Of a DNA stretch of 18,409 bases, positions 6,532-13,630 are shown one piece after another. A program made the position numbers and the translations under genes. The first letter of the stretch is position 1. Each line of letters opens with the position of its first letter. Below the pieces are notes generated by a model. It saw only the letters and a program-made list of their open reading frames with translations, ran no database searches and was not told the origin of the DNA. Source of the DNA: JANXLS01 sp038227045 (GTDB lineage: Bacteria > Planctomycetota > SZUA-567 > H5-PLA8); the NCBI GenBank assembly GCA_038227045.1, contig JBBRQD010000103.1:1-18409 (forward strand). The letters are read 5' to 3'.

Positions 6532-6554
6532 CACCCCTGGTTGGAGCCAAACGC

Positions 6555-8093
6555 ATGAGCAACCCCGGCGCTCAAGACAGCGCGTACGAACGAGATGGCC
6601 GCTTTGTGGGATTGGGTATCACGTTTGACGACGTGCTACTGCTGCCCGCAAAAAGCGATGTCGTTCCCGCCGATGTCGATACGTCATCGCAACTGACCCG
6701 CAAAATCCGCCTGCACATTCCAATTCTGTCGTCGGCCATGGACACGGTTACCGAGAGCCGGCTAGCCATTTCAATCGCGCAAGAGGGCGGGCTGGGCGTC
6801 GTTCACCGCAATATGAAGCCCGAGGACCAGGCGCGCGAAGTCGTCAAAGTCAAACGCAGCGCATCGGGGATCATCACGGGCGCCGTGACGCTCACTCCCG
6901 ATCACACCATCGCCGAAGCCAAGACGCTGATGGCCAGCCAGAACATTTCAGGCATTCCCATCGTCGAACACGAACCCAACGATCCGCCCGGCGTCGCGCG
7001 CAAGAATGGAAAAGTCGTCGGCATCCTGACCAAGCGCGATCTGCGTTTTCAGGTCAACAACGTCGCGCGCATCCGGGAAGTGATGACGACCAAACTGGTC
7101 ACGGCTCCTCCCAGCACGAATCTCGAAGAAGCGCAGGCCATTCTGCACAAAAACAAAGTCGAGAAACTATTGCTGGTCGATGAAACCGGCCGGCTCGCGG
7201 GCTTGATTACGATCAAGGACATCGACAAAGCGCTGCGCTATCCGCACGCCTGCCGCGACGAAAAAGGCCGTCTGCGCGTCGGCGCAGCGGTGGGCACTCA
7301 CGATGAAGCGCGCATCGAATTGCTGATCAAAGCCGGAGTGGATGTGCTGGTGGTGGACACGGCGCATGGGCACTCCGCGCGCGTTGTCGAGACGGTGAAG
7401 TTTATCAAGCGGCTCCATCCGAACACGGACGTGATCGCCGGAAACGTCGCCACGGCCGTGGGCGCGCGCGAACTGGCGGACGCGGGCGCGGATGCGGTCA
7501 AAGCCGGCGTGGGGCCGGGATCGATCTGCACGACTCGCATCGTCTCCGGCGTGGGCGTGCCGCAGATCACGGCGATACTCGAAGCACTCGAAGGACTCAA
7601 AGGCACCGGCTGCCATCTGATCTCCGATGGCGGCATCAAATATTCCGGCGACATCGTCAAAGCCATGGCCGCGGGAGCCAGCGCGGTGATGATCGGCAGT
7701 TTATTTGCCGGAACCGACGAATCGCCGGGGCAGGTGGTGCTCTATAAGGGGCGGCAGTACAAAGTATATCGCGGCATGGGTTCGATCGGCGCGATGGTGG
7801 CCGGCGGCGCGAATCGTTATGGCCAGGATGGTGCGGCGCCGGAAAAACTGGTGCCGGAAGGCATCGAAGGCCGCGTGGCTTATACGGGATCGATGGCGGC
7901 GTTTTTATATCAGCTCGTGGGTGGTTTGCGGGCGGGCATGGGGTACCTCGGCGCGCACACGATTGAAGACCTGCCAAAGAACGCGCGCTTCATCCGCCAG
8001 ACATCCGCCGGCCTGCGCGAGAGCCATCCGCACGATATTCATATTACGACGGAGGCGCCGAATTATCGCCTTGATGAAGGGCAGTATGATTGA
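6555..8093 (+). CDS. guaB: Inosine-5'-monophosphate dehydrogenase
   Basis: GuaB oxidises IMP to XMP with NAD+, the committed step of guanine nucleotide synthesis, in the cytoplasm. The 512-residue protein is full length for the CBS-containing form. The barrel starts LGITFDDVLLLPAKS. Two CBS domains occupy about residues 106-225. The catalytic loop GPGSICTTR has its nucleophile at Cys325. The IMP-binding SDGGIKYSGD follows (357-366). The flap carries YRGMGS (405-410) and GRVAYTG (439-445). The start has TTGGAG eight bases upstream. It has its own promoter candidate and a strong leader stem-loop. guaA, the next pathway step, follows 220 bases later in the same direction with an inverted repeat between, so co-transcription is possible but guaA also seems to have its own -10 box. 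Confidence 0.98.
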   Translation: MSNPGAQDSAYERDGRFVGLGITFDDVLLLPAKSDVVPADVDTSSQLTRKIRLHIPILSSAMDTVTESRLAISIAQEGGLGVVHRNMKPEDQAREVVKVKRSASGIITGAVTLTPDHTIAEAKTLMASQNISGIPIVEHEPNDPPGVARKNGKVVGILTKRDLRFQVNNVARIREVMTTKLVTAPPSTNLEEAQAILHKNKVEKLLLVDETGRLAGLITIKDIDKALRYPHACRDEKGRLRVGAAVGTHDEARIELLIKAGVDVLVVDTAHGHSARVVETVKFIKRLHPNTDVIAGNVATAVGARELADAGADAVKAGVGPGSICTTRIVSGVGVPQITAILEALEGLKGTGCHLISDGGIKYSGDIVKAMAAGASAVMIGSLFAGTDESPGQVVLYKGRQYKVYRGMGSIGAMVAGGANRYGQDGAAPEKLVPEGIEGRVAYTGSMAAFLYQLVGGLRAGMGYLGAHTIEDLPKNARFIRQTSAGLRESHPHDIHITTEAPNYRLDEGQYD

Positions 8094-8098
8094 ACGGC

Positions 8099-8224
8099 CT
8101 CGCACAAAGACACGAAGAACACTAAGAATCACAAAGAAAAGCATGGAATGAAAGAGACGAATAAGATAAGTGAAAAGAGTTGCATTCTTTGTGTCCCTTG
8201 GTGTTCTTCGTGCATTTGTGCGAG
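8099..8224. repeat. 40-base inverted repeat pair between guaB and guaA
   Basis: Arm 8099-8138 and arm 8185-8224 are inverted copies matching at 34 of 40 positions, 46 bases apart, so the region can form a 126-base hairpin. The arms consist of quasi-repeated units of the type CACAAAG / CACGAAG / AACAC. It begins six bases after the guaB stop. It may mark the 3' end of the guaB message or be two opposed copies of a dispersed repeat. Confidence 0.7.
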
Positions 8225-8283
8225 AATGTTTTTTGGACGACTGAGCGCGCGCGATTTTCGCTGCTATTTTGCGCGGCTGAGCT

Positions 8284-8289
8284 TATAAT
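8284..8289 (+). promoter_or_regulatory. Candidate -10 element of guaA
   Basis: A perfect TATAAT lies 25 bases upstream of the guaA ATG, implying a leader of about 18 bases. The -35 region at 8261-8266 (CTGCTA) matches only 3/6, so the promoter is either activator-dependent or the match is partly chance. Confidence 0.45.
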
Positions 8290-8313
8290 CCTGTTTTAAA
8301 TCCCGGAACTCGA

Positions 8314-9852
8314 ATGCTCATGCACGAGACTGTTTTTGTCGTCGATTTCGGCGCGCAGTATGCGCAATTAATAGCGCGGCGCGTCCGCGAAGCTCACGTC
8401 TTCTCGAAGATCGTGCCGTTTCATCGCGCGCTCGAAGCCGCCAAGGCCGAACGCCCCAAGGCGATCATCTTTTCGGGCGGACCGGCTTCTGTGTATGCGG
8501 ATAAAGCGCCGCGCATCGAGCCGGAGATTTTCACGCTGGGGATCCCGATTCTGGGCATCTGCTACGGCGTCCAGATCACCGCGTTCACGCTGGGCGGCAA
8601 AGTCGAGAAGCAGCAGCGCCGCGAATATGGCAGCGCCGTCGTCGATGTGGTCGACGAACGCGGATTGTTCGAAGGCATCCCAGCCCGGACCGACGTGTGG
8701 ATGAGCCACGGCGACGCGCTTACGGAACCGCCGCCGGGTTTCACGGTGCTTGCGAGCACGCCTAGTTGTCCGCTGGCCGCGATCGGCGATCCGGTGCGCA
8801 AAATTTATGGCGTTCAGTTTCACCCCGAAGTCACGCACACGCCCAAAGGCCGGCAGATTTTGCGCAACTTTCTTTATCAGGTTGCCGGATGCGCCGGCGA
8901 CTGGCACATGGCCGATTTCATCAGCGCGCAGATCGAGACCATCCGCACGCGCGTCGGCGACGACAAAGTGATTCTGGGCCTCAGCGGCGGCGTCGATTCG
9001 TCGGTTGCCGCGGTGCTGATCCATGCCGCCATTGGTGACAAGCTGCAGTGCATCTTCGTCGATAACGGCCTGTGCCGGAAGAACGAAGGCAAGCGCGTTG
9101 AGACGACGTTCAAAGGACATTTCAAGATTCCGCTGTGGTGCGTGGACGCATCGACGCGCTTTCTCGACGCGTTGAAAGGCGTGTGCGATCCGGAGCAGAA
9201 ACGCAAAATCATTGGCCGTGAATTCGTGCGCGTCTTCGAAGCGAAATCGCGCGAAGTCAAAGGCGCGCGCTTCCTCGCTCAAGGCACGCTCTACCCCGAC
9301 GTGATCGAATCGGTCTCGGCGCACGGCGGCCCGACGGCGGTCATCAAGAGCCATCACAACGTCGGCGGACTGCCCGACGATCTGGCGCTGGAACTGCTCG
9401 AACCGTTCCGCGCGCTCTTCAAAGACGAAGTCCGCCAGATCGGCACCGAGTTGGGCGTGCCGGATGAAATCGTCTGGCGCCAGCCGTTCCCCGGTCCAGG
9501 CCTCGCGGTCCGCATCGTCGGTCCGGTGGACCCCACGCGCGTCAAGCTCGTCCAGGATGCCGACGACATCGTACAGGAGGAAATCGAAGCCGCCGGAATC
9601 AAGCTCTGGCAATCCTTCGCGGTGCTGCTGCCAGTACGCAGCGTCGGAGTGCTCGGCGACGAACGCGCCTACGGCGAAACGATCTGCCTGCGAGCGGTGG
9701 AATCGACCGACGGGATGACGGCGGATTGGGCGAAGCTGCCGTACGAAGTGCTGGGAAAAATATCGAGCCGCGTCGTCAACGAAGTGCCGGGCGTGAACCG
9801 CGTGGTCTACGATATCAGCCAGAAGCCGCCGGCGACGATTGAGTGGGAATAG
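8314..9852 (+). CDS. guaA: GMP synthase (glutamine-hydrolysing)
   Basis: GuaA converts XMP to GMP using ATP and ammonia taken from glutamine. The 512-residue fused form contains an N-terminal class I glutamine amidotransferase: nucleophile Cys83 in GICYGVQ (more often GMQ) and partners His170 and Glu172 in QFHPEVTHT. The ATP pyrophosphatase domain has its PP-loop SGGVDSS at 224-230, and the C-terminal dimerisation domain includes RQPFPGPGLAVR and ends in the typical PPATIEWE. There are two possible starts, ATG 8314 and ATG 8320 (Met3), with only a weak GGAA site upstream; the choice changes two residues. It completes the guanine branch begun by guaB. An AT-richer accessory patch begins 28 bases after its stop. 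Confidence 0.98.
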   Translation: MLMHETVFVVDFGAQYAQLIARRVREAHVFSKIVPFHRALEAAKAERPKAIIFSGGPASVYADKAPRIEPEIFTLGIPILGICYGVQITAFTLGGKVEKQQRREYGSAVVDVVDERGLFEGIPARTDVWMSHGDALTEPPPGFTVLASTPSCPLAAIGDPVRKIYGVQFHPEVTHTPKGRQILRNFLYQVAGCAGDWHMADFISAQIETIRTRVGDDKVILGLSGGVDSSVAAVLIHAAIGDKLQCIFVDNGLCRKNEGKRVETTFKGHFKIPLWCVDASTRFLDALKGVCDPEQKRKIIGREFVRVFEAKSREVKGARFLAQGTLYPDVIESVSAHGGPTAVIKSHHNVGGLPDDLALELLEPFRALFKDEVRQIGTELGVPDEIVWRQPFPGPGLAVRIVGPVDPTRVKLVQDADDIVQEEIEAAGIKLWQSFAVLLPVRSVGVLGDERAYGETICLRAVESTDGMTADWAKLPYEVLGKISSRVVNEVPGVNRVVYDISQKPPATIEWE

Positions 9853-9880
9853 GTTTCAGTAGTTGTTTTGGAGAACAAGA

Positions 9881-10264
9881 ATGGGAGCCGAAGCGATCAC
9901 TGCGATTCTTCCCGTGTTGCGCAAGGTCTTCGCTGCAATTCAGAACAATGATCCTGACGCGAATGATCTGTGCGCCACGTTCGAAGTGGCCGGTAATTCA
10001 AAGGCATGGGTCCAAGTCGTAGCGAACACCATAAACTTCGGCTACCCCAGTTTGGAAAATTCGCTCGATTTTCTTACGAAGCAGGGCGTGAAATTGCTGC
10101 CCGACAGCGCTGTGGTGAGCTGGGAAAAAGGTCTTGTCGCCACGTTGAGCCATTCGTCTTGCGATGCCGACGCGGTCACGTTGTTTGTGGATCGGATATT
10201 CTTGGCCGTCCACGGATTCAATCAAAACGGTTATGTGATCGACGCTAGAATCGAGCCGCTGTAA
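9881..10264 (+). CDS. Unknown 127-residue protein (partly duplicated downstream)
   Basis: No family recognised. I start at ATG 9881, with GGAG eight bases upstream, rather than at the in-frame TTG 9863, which has no such site. The product MGAEAITAILPVLRKVFAAI... is a soluble alpha/beta-looking protein with no signal or membrane helix. Recognisable segments are SKAWVQVVANTINFGYP, LLPDSAVVSWEKG and CDADAVTLFVDRIFLAVHGF. The last third has a decayed second copy at about 11019-11156, beyond the DUF4160-DUF2442 pair, where DADAEFVDRLFLAVHE is still readable. A paired, decaying copy flanking a toxin-antitoxin-like pair points to an accessory cassette. An immunity-type or defence-related role is speculation. 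Confidence 0.6.
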   Translation: MGAEAITAILPVLRKVFAAIQNNDPDANDLCATFEVAGNSKAWVQVVANTINFGYPSLENSLDFLTKQGVKLLPDSAVVSWEKGLVATLSHSSCDADAVTLFVDRIFLAVHGFNQNGYVIDARIEPL

Positions 10265-10275
10265 AAAGTAATTTT

Positions 10276-10291
10276 GGTGGGACGTCCCGCC
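10276..10291. repeat. 16-base palindrome upstream of the DUF4160 gene
   Basis: GGTGGGAC pairs with GTCCCGCC (one G-T pair) with no loop. The core GGGACG and the preceding T run resemble the right half of the rarA insert (TTTGGGCGGGACG at 5597-5609), so this may be a half-copy of that element. It lies 36 bases before the ATG at 10328 and could equally be an operator. Confidence 0.4.
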
Positions 10292-10327
10292 CTGCAAATG
10301 AAATGGCCGTTTTCACGGGAAACCACG

Positions 10328-10585
10328 ATGCCTGTTGTGAGCCGCTTTCTCGGAATCGTGATCATGATGTATTTCAAGGACCACGCGCCGCCGCATTTTC
10401 ATGCAAAGTATGGTGGACAGGAAGCGTCTATTGAAATCGAAACTGGAATTGTCGACGGAAATTTGCCAAGACGCGTTCTTGCGATAGTTCAAGAATGGCG
10501 TGCATTGCATCAGGCAGATTTGATGTATAATTGGCACGCATGTAGTACAGGGTCGGCATTCAAGAAGATACCGCCATTGGAGTAA
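10328..10585 (+). CDS. DUF4160 family protein
   Basis: An 85-residue protein with the DUF4160 signature: N-terminal MPVVSRFLGIVIMMYFKDH, the APPHFHAKYGG histidine motif at residues 20-30, and EWRALHQADLMYNW at 56-69. The frame is open further upstream, but MPVVSR is the family's normal beginning and GGGA lies before it. DUF4160 and DUF2442 genes are often adjacent and are discussed as toxin-antitoxin-like or small stress modules; no activity is established that I can cite. The DUF2442 partner starts four bases after this stop, so the two are translated from one message. Confidence 0.85.
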   Translation: MPVVSRFLGIVIMMYFKDHAPPHFHAKYGGQEASIEIETGIVDGNLPRRVLAIVQEWRALHQADLMYNWHACSTGSAFKKIPPLE

Positions 10586-10589
10586 AGCA

Positions 10590-10838
10590 ATGATTCTTCA
10601 CGTCGTCGAAGCCAAGCACGTCAAAGATCACACCATCTGGGTACGCTTCAATGATGGCGTGTCCGGCAACATCGATTTGGTGGATTCGTTGGACGGACCG
10701 ATTTTTGAGCCGCTAAAAAGCGTTGAATATTTTAAATTGATGACATTGGATTCCGAATTAAGCACGATTTGCTGGCCTAACGGAGCGGACTTCGCGCCGG
10801 AATATCTCGAGAGCAAGATCATGATTCACGCGGAATGA
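10590..10838 (+). CDS. DUF2442 family protein
   Basis: An 82-residue protein with the DUF2442 pattern: short beta strands at the N-terminus (ILHVVEAKHVKDHTIWVRFNDG), then the diagnostic CWPNGADFAPEYL at residues 61-73. It is preceded by TTGGAG overlapping the end of the DUF4160 gene, seven bases from the ATG. In known neighbourhoods it accompanies DUF4160 and, in a proposed toxin-antitoxin reading, would be the partner protein. Its stop TGA overlaps an ATG (ATGA, 10835-10838) that opens a further small frame, suggesting a third member of the transcript. Confidence 0.85.
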   Translation: MILHVVEAKHVKDHTIWVRFNDGVSGNIDLVDSLDGPIFEPLKSVEYFKLMTLDSELSTICWPNGADFAPEYLESKIMIHAE

Positions 10839-11054
10839 ATGCATTAAATGCGAATGCGAAACTGTATTTTGGCTGCGATTCAAGGCGTTACGTCTCGCCG
10901 TGTGTTACGTTCTTGGGCGAAGGAATTTTGGATTTATACGCATGATACCGAAGTTTGTTTATGCCCTCCTGAAGTCGCTCGAACAGTAGTTCTTATTACT
11001 GATAATTACGAAAGAATCTGTAGCGACGGGCTGCTTGACGGAACATTCGTCTAA
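10835..11054 (+). pseudogene. Probable frameshifted third gene of the DUF4160-DUF2442 cassette
   Basis: From ATG 10835, overlapping the DUF2442 stop as ATGA, a frame encodes 36 residues (MNALNANAKLYFGCDSRRYV to ILDLYA) and stops at 10943-10945. The next frame is open from before this point to 11054 and reads naturally after the junction (THDTEVCLCPPEVA, then TVVLITDNYERICSDG). Removing one T from the TTTT run near 10926-10929 would join the two into a protein of about 72 residues. I therefore read it as a small gene broken by a single-base change, or possibly two unrelated chance frames. No family is recognised. G+C is low here (25/60 in 10921-10980). Confidence 0.4.
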
Positions 11055-11156
11055 CGATGCGGACGCGGACGCGGAGTTTGTGGATCGGCTATTCCTGGCC
11101 GTCCACGAACTGACCCCAGGCAGTCTAAAATCAACGCTAGGATCGAACCCTTGTAA
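11019..11156 (+). pseudogene. Decayed 3' copy of the unknown 127-residue gene
   Basis: Nucleotides from about 11043 align with 10151-10264, with long exact blocks such as TTTGTGGATCGG and GGCCGTCCACG. In translation, ESVATGCLTEHSSNDADADAEFVDRLFLAVHE corresponds to KGLVATLSHSSCDADAVTLFVDRIFLAVHG of the intact gene. After that the frame shifts by one base near the CCCC run at about 11113-11117, and the matching end (KINARIEPL, stop 11154-11156) appears in the next frame. The 5' two thirds are missing and an in-frame stop precedes the readable part. It is a truncated, frameshifted paralogue. Confidence 0.7.
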
Positions 11157-11229
11157 GATAGAAAAACTTGCGACGCGGAACGCGACTGGGCAGCGAGGCC
11201 GGAACGCCAAAAGAGTCGTCTGGCTGGAG

Positions 11230-11295
11230 GACGCGGTTATACGCGTCACGGTTGGTTTGGGCACCAACTTCGGGGTTCAATTCCCTCCCGCGTCA
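11230..11295 (+). other. tRNA-like remnant lacking a complete D arm
   Basis: GACGCGG (11230-11236) pairs exactly with CCGCGTC (11288-11294), like an acceptor stem, followed by A and CTT. Next to it is a T arm with the classic GGTTCAATTCC loop (11273-11283). In the middle, GTTGG/CCAAC (11251-11255 with 11264-11268) forms an anticodon-like stem with an 8-base loop TTTGGGCA. Only about 14 bases replace the normal D-arm region, and the total is 66 bases. I read it as a tRNA pseudogene or tRNA-derived remnant, not a working tRNA. A competing 6-bp hairpin, GACGCG/CGCGTC at 11230-11246, also exists. Confidence 0.35.
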
Positions 11296-11312
11296 CTTAA
11301 TCAGAAGGTATC

Positions 11313-11345
11313 AAAAAAAACAGGACGGGCTTAGCGCCCGTCCTG
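11313..11345 (-). terminator. Intrinsic terminator of the transaldolase gene
   Basis: On the minus strand, a perfect 10-bp G+C-rich stem (11336-11345 with 11321-11330, CAGGACGGGC/GCCCGTCCTG) with a 5-base loop is followed directly by eight T (11313-11320). It lies 30 bases beyond the transaldolase stop. In the opposite direction the hairpin has no T-tract, though it may still slow transcription from the accessory patch. Confidence 0.9.
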
Positions 11346-11375
11346 CTTTCAAAACACTCAATCACTCAAAAATTC

Positions 11376-12092
11376 TTACAGCTTGAATCCCGCCGCCGTC
11401 GTGTCTTTCAAGAACTGCTTGACCGTATCCAGCGACAGTTCGGTCAGGTTCGTGCCGATGCCCTTGAGCTTTCTCAGGATGTCGTGCGGCACGGTGATGA
11501 TCTTGCAGCCGGCGGCGTCGGCCTGCCAGATGTTGATCACTTCGCGCGTGCTGGCCCAGAGCAATTCGGCCTGGGGCAGCGCGGCGCAGACTCCTGCGCA
11601 ATCTTTGACGAACGGAATCGGATCGACTCCGGTGTCGGCGATGCGTCCGGCGAAGACCGAGACGATGGCCGGCGCGCCGCCCTTGAGCGCATCGCAGGTG
11701 CCCTTAACCTGTTCGAGGGTCATCAGCGCGGTGACGTTCAGGTTGACGCCCTGGTTGGTCAGTTTTTTGACCAGCGGCAGGCAGCTTTCCTGCTTGGTGT
11801 TCGTGATCGGAATCTTGACGTAGACATTCTTGCCCCAGGTCTTGATTTCGGAGGCCTGGCGTTCCATTTCGGCGATGTCGTCGGAGAAGACTTCGAACGA
11901 GATCGACAGATCGGTGATGTGGCTTGCGATATCTTTCGCGAACGCGCGGTAATCCTTGATGCCCGCCTTGTTCATCAGCGACGGGTTGGTCGTGAAACCC
12001 TTGACGACTTTTTCACGGTACAGGGCAAGCATGCCCTCTTTTTCAGCTCCGTCCGCGTACAGTTTGACCTTCAAATCGCTCAATGACGGCAT
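11376..12092 (-). CDS. Transaldolase-family protein (TalB/FSA superfamily)
   Basis: Transaldolases move a dihydroxyacetone unit between sugar phosphates in the non-oxidative pentose phosphate pathway; fructose-6-phosphate aldolases share the fold. The 238-residue single-domain barrel shows FTTNPSLM (33-40), the Schiff-base lysine Lys93 in VYVKIPIT, NLNVTALMT (118-125), SVFAGRIADTG (145-155) and LLWASTREV (178-186). The length lies between short transaldolase/FSA enzymes (about 215-220) and classical TalB (about 315), so the exact activity is left open. The start has GGGAG six bases upstream. A promoter candidate lies at 12141-12168 and a strong terminator at 11313-11345, so it is probably transcribed alone. 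Confidence 0.92.
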   Translation of the reverse strand: MPSLSDLKVKLYADGAEKEGMLALYREKVVKGFTTNPSLMNKAGIKDYRAFAKDIASHITDLSISFEVFSDDIAEMERQASEIKTWGKNVYVKIPITNTKQESCLPLVKKLTNQGVNLNVTALMTLEQVKGTCDALKGGAPAIVSVFAGRIADTGVDPIPFVKDCAGVCAALPQAELLWASTREVINIWQADAAGCKIITVPHDILRKLKGIGTNLTELSLDTVKQFLKDTTAAGFKL

Positions 12093-12140
12093 GTGTGTCT
12101 CCCTTGAAAAGATGTCCCTGTGGGTAAAAAACCAAGTCAG

Positions 12141-12168
12141 AAGATAGCAAGTGAGCCAGAGGAATCAA
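12141..12168 (-). promoter_or_regulatory. Candidate promoter of the transaldolase gene
   Basis: On the minus strand, TTGATT (12163-12168) and TATCTT (12141-12146) are 16 bases apart, each a 4/6 match to the sigma70 hexamers. Transcription would start near 12134, giving a leader of about 40 bases. The match is moderate and the region is AT-rich, so chance is possible. The remainder of the 12093-12369 gap shows no gene. Confidence 0.3.
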
Positions 12169-12369
12169 TAGCAATTAATATTCTTCAAATTGCGATTGCG
12201 CGGCTGCCGGATGCGTCCGCGAGAAAACATTTCAGACGCCACAAAATCGGCATGGCGAACTCGGTTGTTTAAAAAGAAACACTGTTTTCATATTTACTTA
12301 ATGCATGACGCGCTTAATCTATCACCGTACCCGTGCATCCGGTCATTTCGGCCTGAGCTCTTTCAAACC

Positions 12370-13587
12370 ATGCAGATTCAATATTGCGACGCGTGCGGGA
12401 CTCGCGTCGAGGATACCGAGGCCGTTCACATTGCGGGCAAATACTATTGCCAGCAATGCGCGCCAAAACATGTGCCCGCGCAGAAAACCGGAGGCACGGC
12501 GGTGATAGCCGCGCCTCGAGGAACCACGCGCGCGCAGCGCCAGGCTCCGCCGGGCTCCGGGAGTATCAATACTCGTTTTGCAGGGTCAAAGGATCCAGAG
12601 CCAAGCAGAGAAACCCGTCACTTTCCAAGCGCGCGGGATCGCGCCGCGCCCAAGCCGGGTTCGGTCGATTCAGCCTTTAAATGGGCGGCTGAAAACCCAC
12701 CGATGGCCATCCTGCTTGTGGCCGGGATTTTGGGCATATTTATTTTCGCGCTGTGGTCGATTGCGAATTCCGGCGAAAAGCCCGGAACGTCCATGACCAA
12801 TCCTAAAACGGTGAAAGATTCGACGTCCCGCACGGCGCAGATTTCGACGGCGGGAATCAAAGGGACGACGAGTATCACGACGTTTCCTTCCACTACGCCA
12901 TTGGTGTCGAAAAGCACCGATCCCGATCCGCGCACGGACAAGGCCATTCGCGATCTGAAGTTGATCAAGGAATCCATCGCCGCCGGCAACGCCAACCCAT
13001 TCGACGTGCGAAAAAAACTTGAACGGCTTATCGAACCATTCTGGATCAAGAAAACGCCAATGGGTGTGGAAGCTGCGCTGTTATTGCAGAAATTCAAAGC
13101 CGAAAAGCGGGTGCCGGACAAAGCCGATGGTGCCGCGCCGGGCGTCTCGGTAGCCGTTTCCGCGCCGAACGATAAAGCGCCGGATGTGTTTAACACCAAT
13201 TTCAATCCGACGGAGTTCAAAACAATCCCGGATATCAATATTCCAAACGAAGGCGTGCTAAAATCCATATTCGGCCGCGATCAGAATATCGCGCTCAAGT
13301 TCAACGGTTTTATCGATGTCCCGGCCGACGGTGAATACACTTTTTACATCACTTCCGACGACGGCTCAATGCTCTATATTGGCGACACGTTGCTGATCAA
13401 CAACAGCGGTGACCATCCGATGGCGGAACAGGACGGAAAGCTCGATTTTAAAGCCGGGAAACACGCTTTCCGGGTCGAGTATTTTCAAGGCATGGGCCAG
13501 GCAGGAATGGTCTTCAGTTGGTCCGGGCCCAACATCAACAAGCAGGTCGTTCCGGCGAGCGCGCTGTCGTCCATTCCGAAAAAATAG
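12370..13587 (+). CDS. Zinc-ribbon, single-helix membrane protein with a C-terminal PA14 domain
   Basis: A 405-residue protein of unknown role with three parts. Residues 1-32 are a zinc ribbon (Cys6, Cys9, Cys27, Cys30 in CDACGTRV and YYCQQC). A polar linker leads to one membrane helix at about 111-132 (PMAILLVAGILGIFIFALWS). A Thr/Ser-rich segment and a helical stretch follow. Residues about 285-400 are a PA14-type beta domain with the hallmarks FNGFIDVPADGEYTFYITS, DDGSMLYIGD and HAFRVEYFQG. PA14 domains commonly bind glycans. The layout predicts a cytoplasmic zinc ribbon and an extracytoplasmic carbohydrate-binding domain. The frame extends upstream to 12190, but I start at MQIQYCDACG because the ribbon begins there; no clear ribosome-binding site precedes it. 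kdsB starts 43 bases later. Confidence 0.8.
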   Translation: MQIQYCDACGTRVEDTEAVHIAGKYYCQQCAPKHVPAQKTGGTAVIAAPRGTTRAQRQAPPGSGSINTRFAGSKDPEPSRETRHFPSARDRAAPKPGSVDSAFKWAAENPPMAILLVAGILGIFIFALWSIANSGEKPGTSMTNPKTVKDSTSRTAQISTAGIKGTTSITTFPSTTPLVSKSTDPDPRTDKAIRDLKLIKESIAAGNANPFDVRKKLERLIEPFWIKKTPMGVEAALLLQKFKAEKRVPDKADGAAPGVSVAVSAPNDKAPDVFNTNFNPTEFKTIPDINIPNEGVLKSIFGRDQNIALKFNGFIDVPADGEYTFYITSDDGSMLYIGDTLLINNSGDHPMAEQDGKLDFKAGKHAFRVEYFQGMGQAGMVFSWSGPNINKQVVPASALSSIPKK

Positions 13588-13630
13588 CGCGGCACGCAAC
13601 CGCCCGAAAATCGAATCGTCCTGGAGAACC

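Noticed and set aside
6438..6554. Known riboswitch (purine, PRPP or ppGpp class) before guaB
   Set aside because: The leader has one long helix and no multi-helix junction or conserved core that I recognise from these classes.
8368..9612. 414-codon open frame on the minus strand
   Set aside because: Antisense to guaA, with compositionally skewed translation and no recognisable domain.
11157..11334. Continuation of the frame from the decayed 127-aa copy
   Set aside because: It reads through the tRNA-like remnant and into the transaldolase terminator, so it is open by chance after the frameshift.
12190..12369. Upstream extension of the PA14 protein
   Set aside because: The extra 60 residues are basic, unstructured and lack a ribosome-binding site. 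The zinc ribbon begins at the ATG at 12370.
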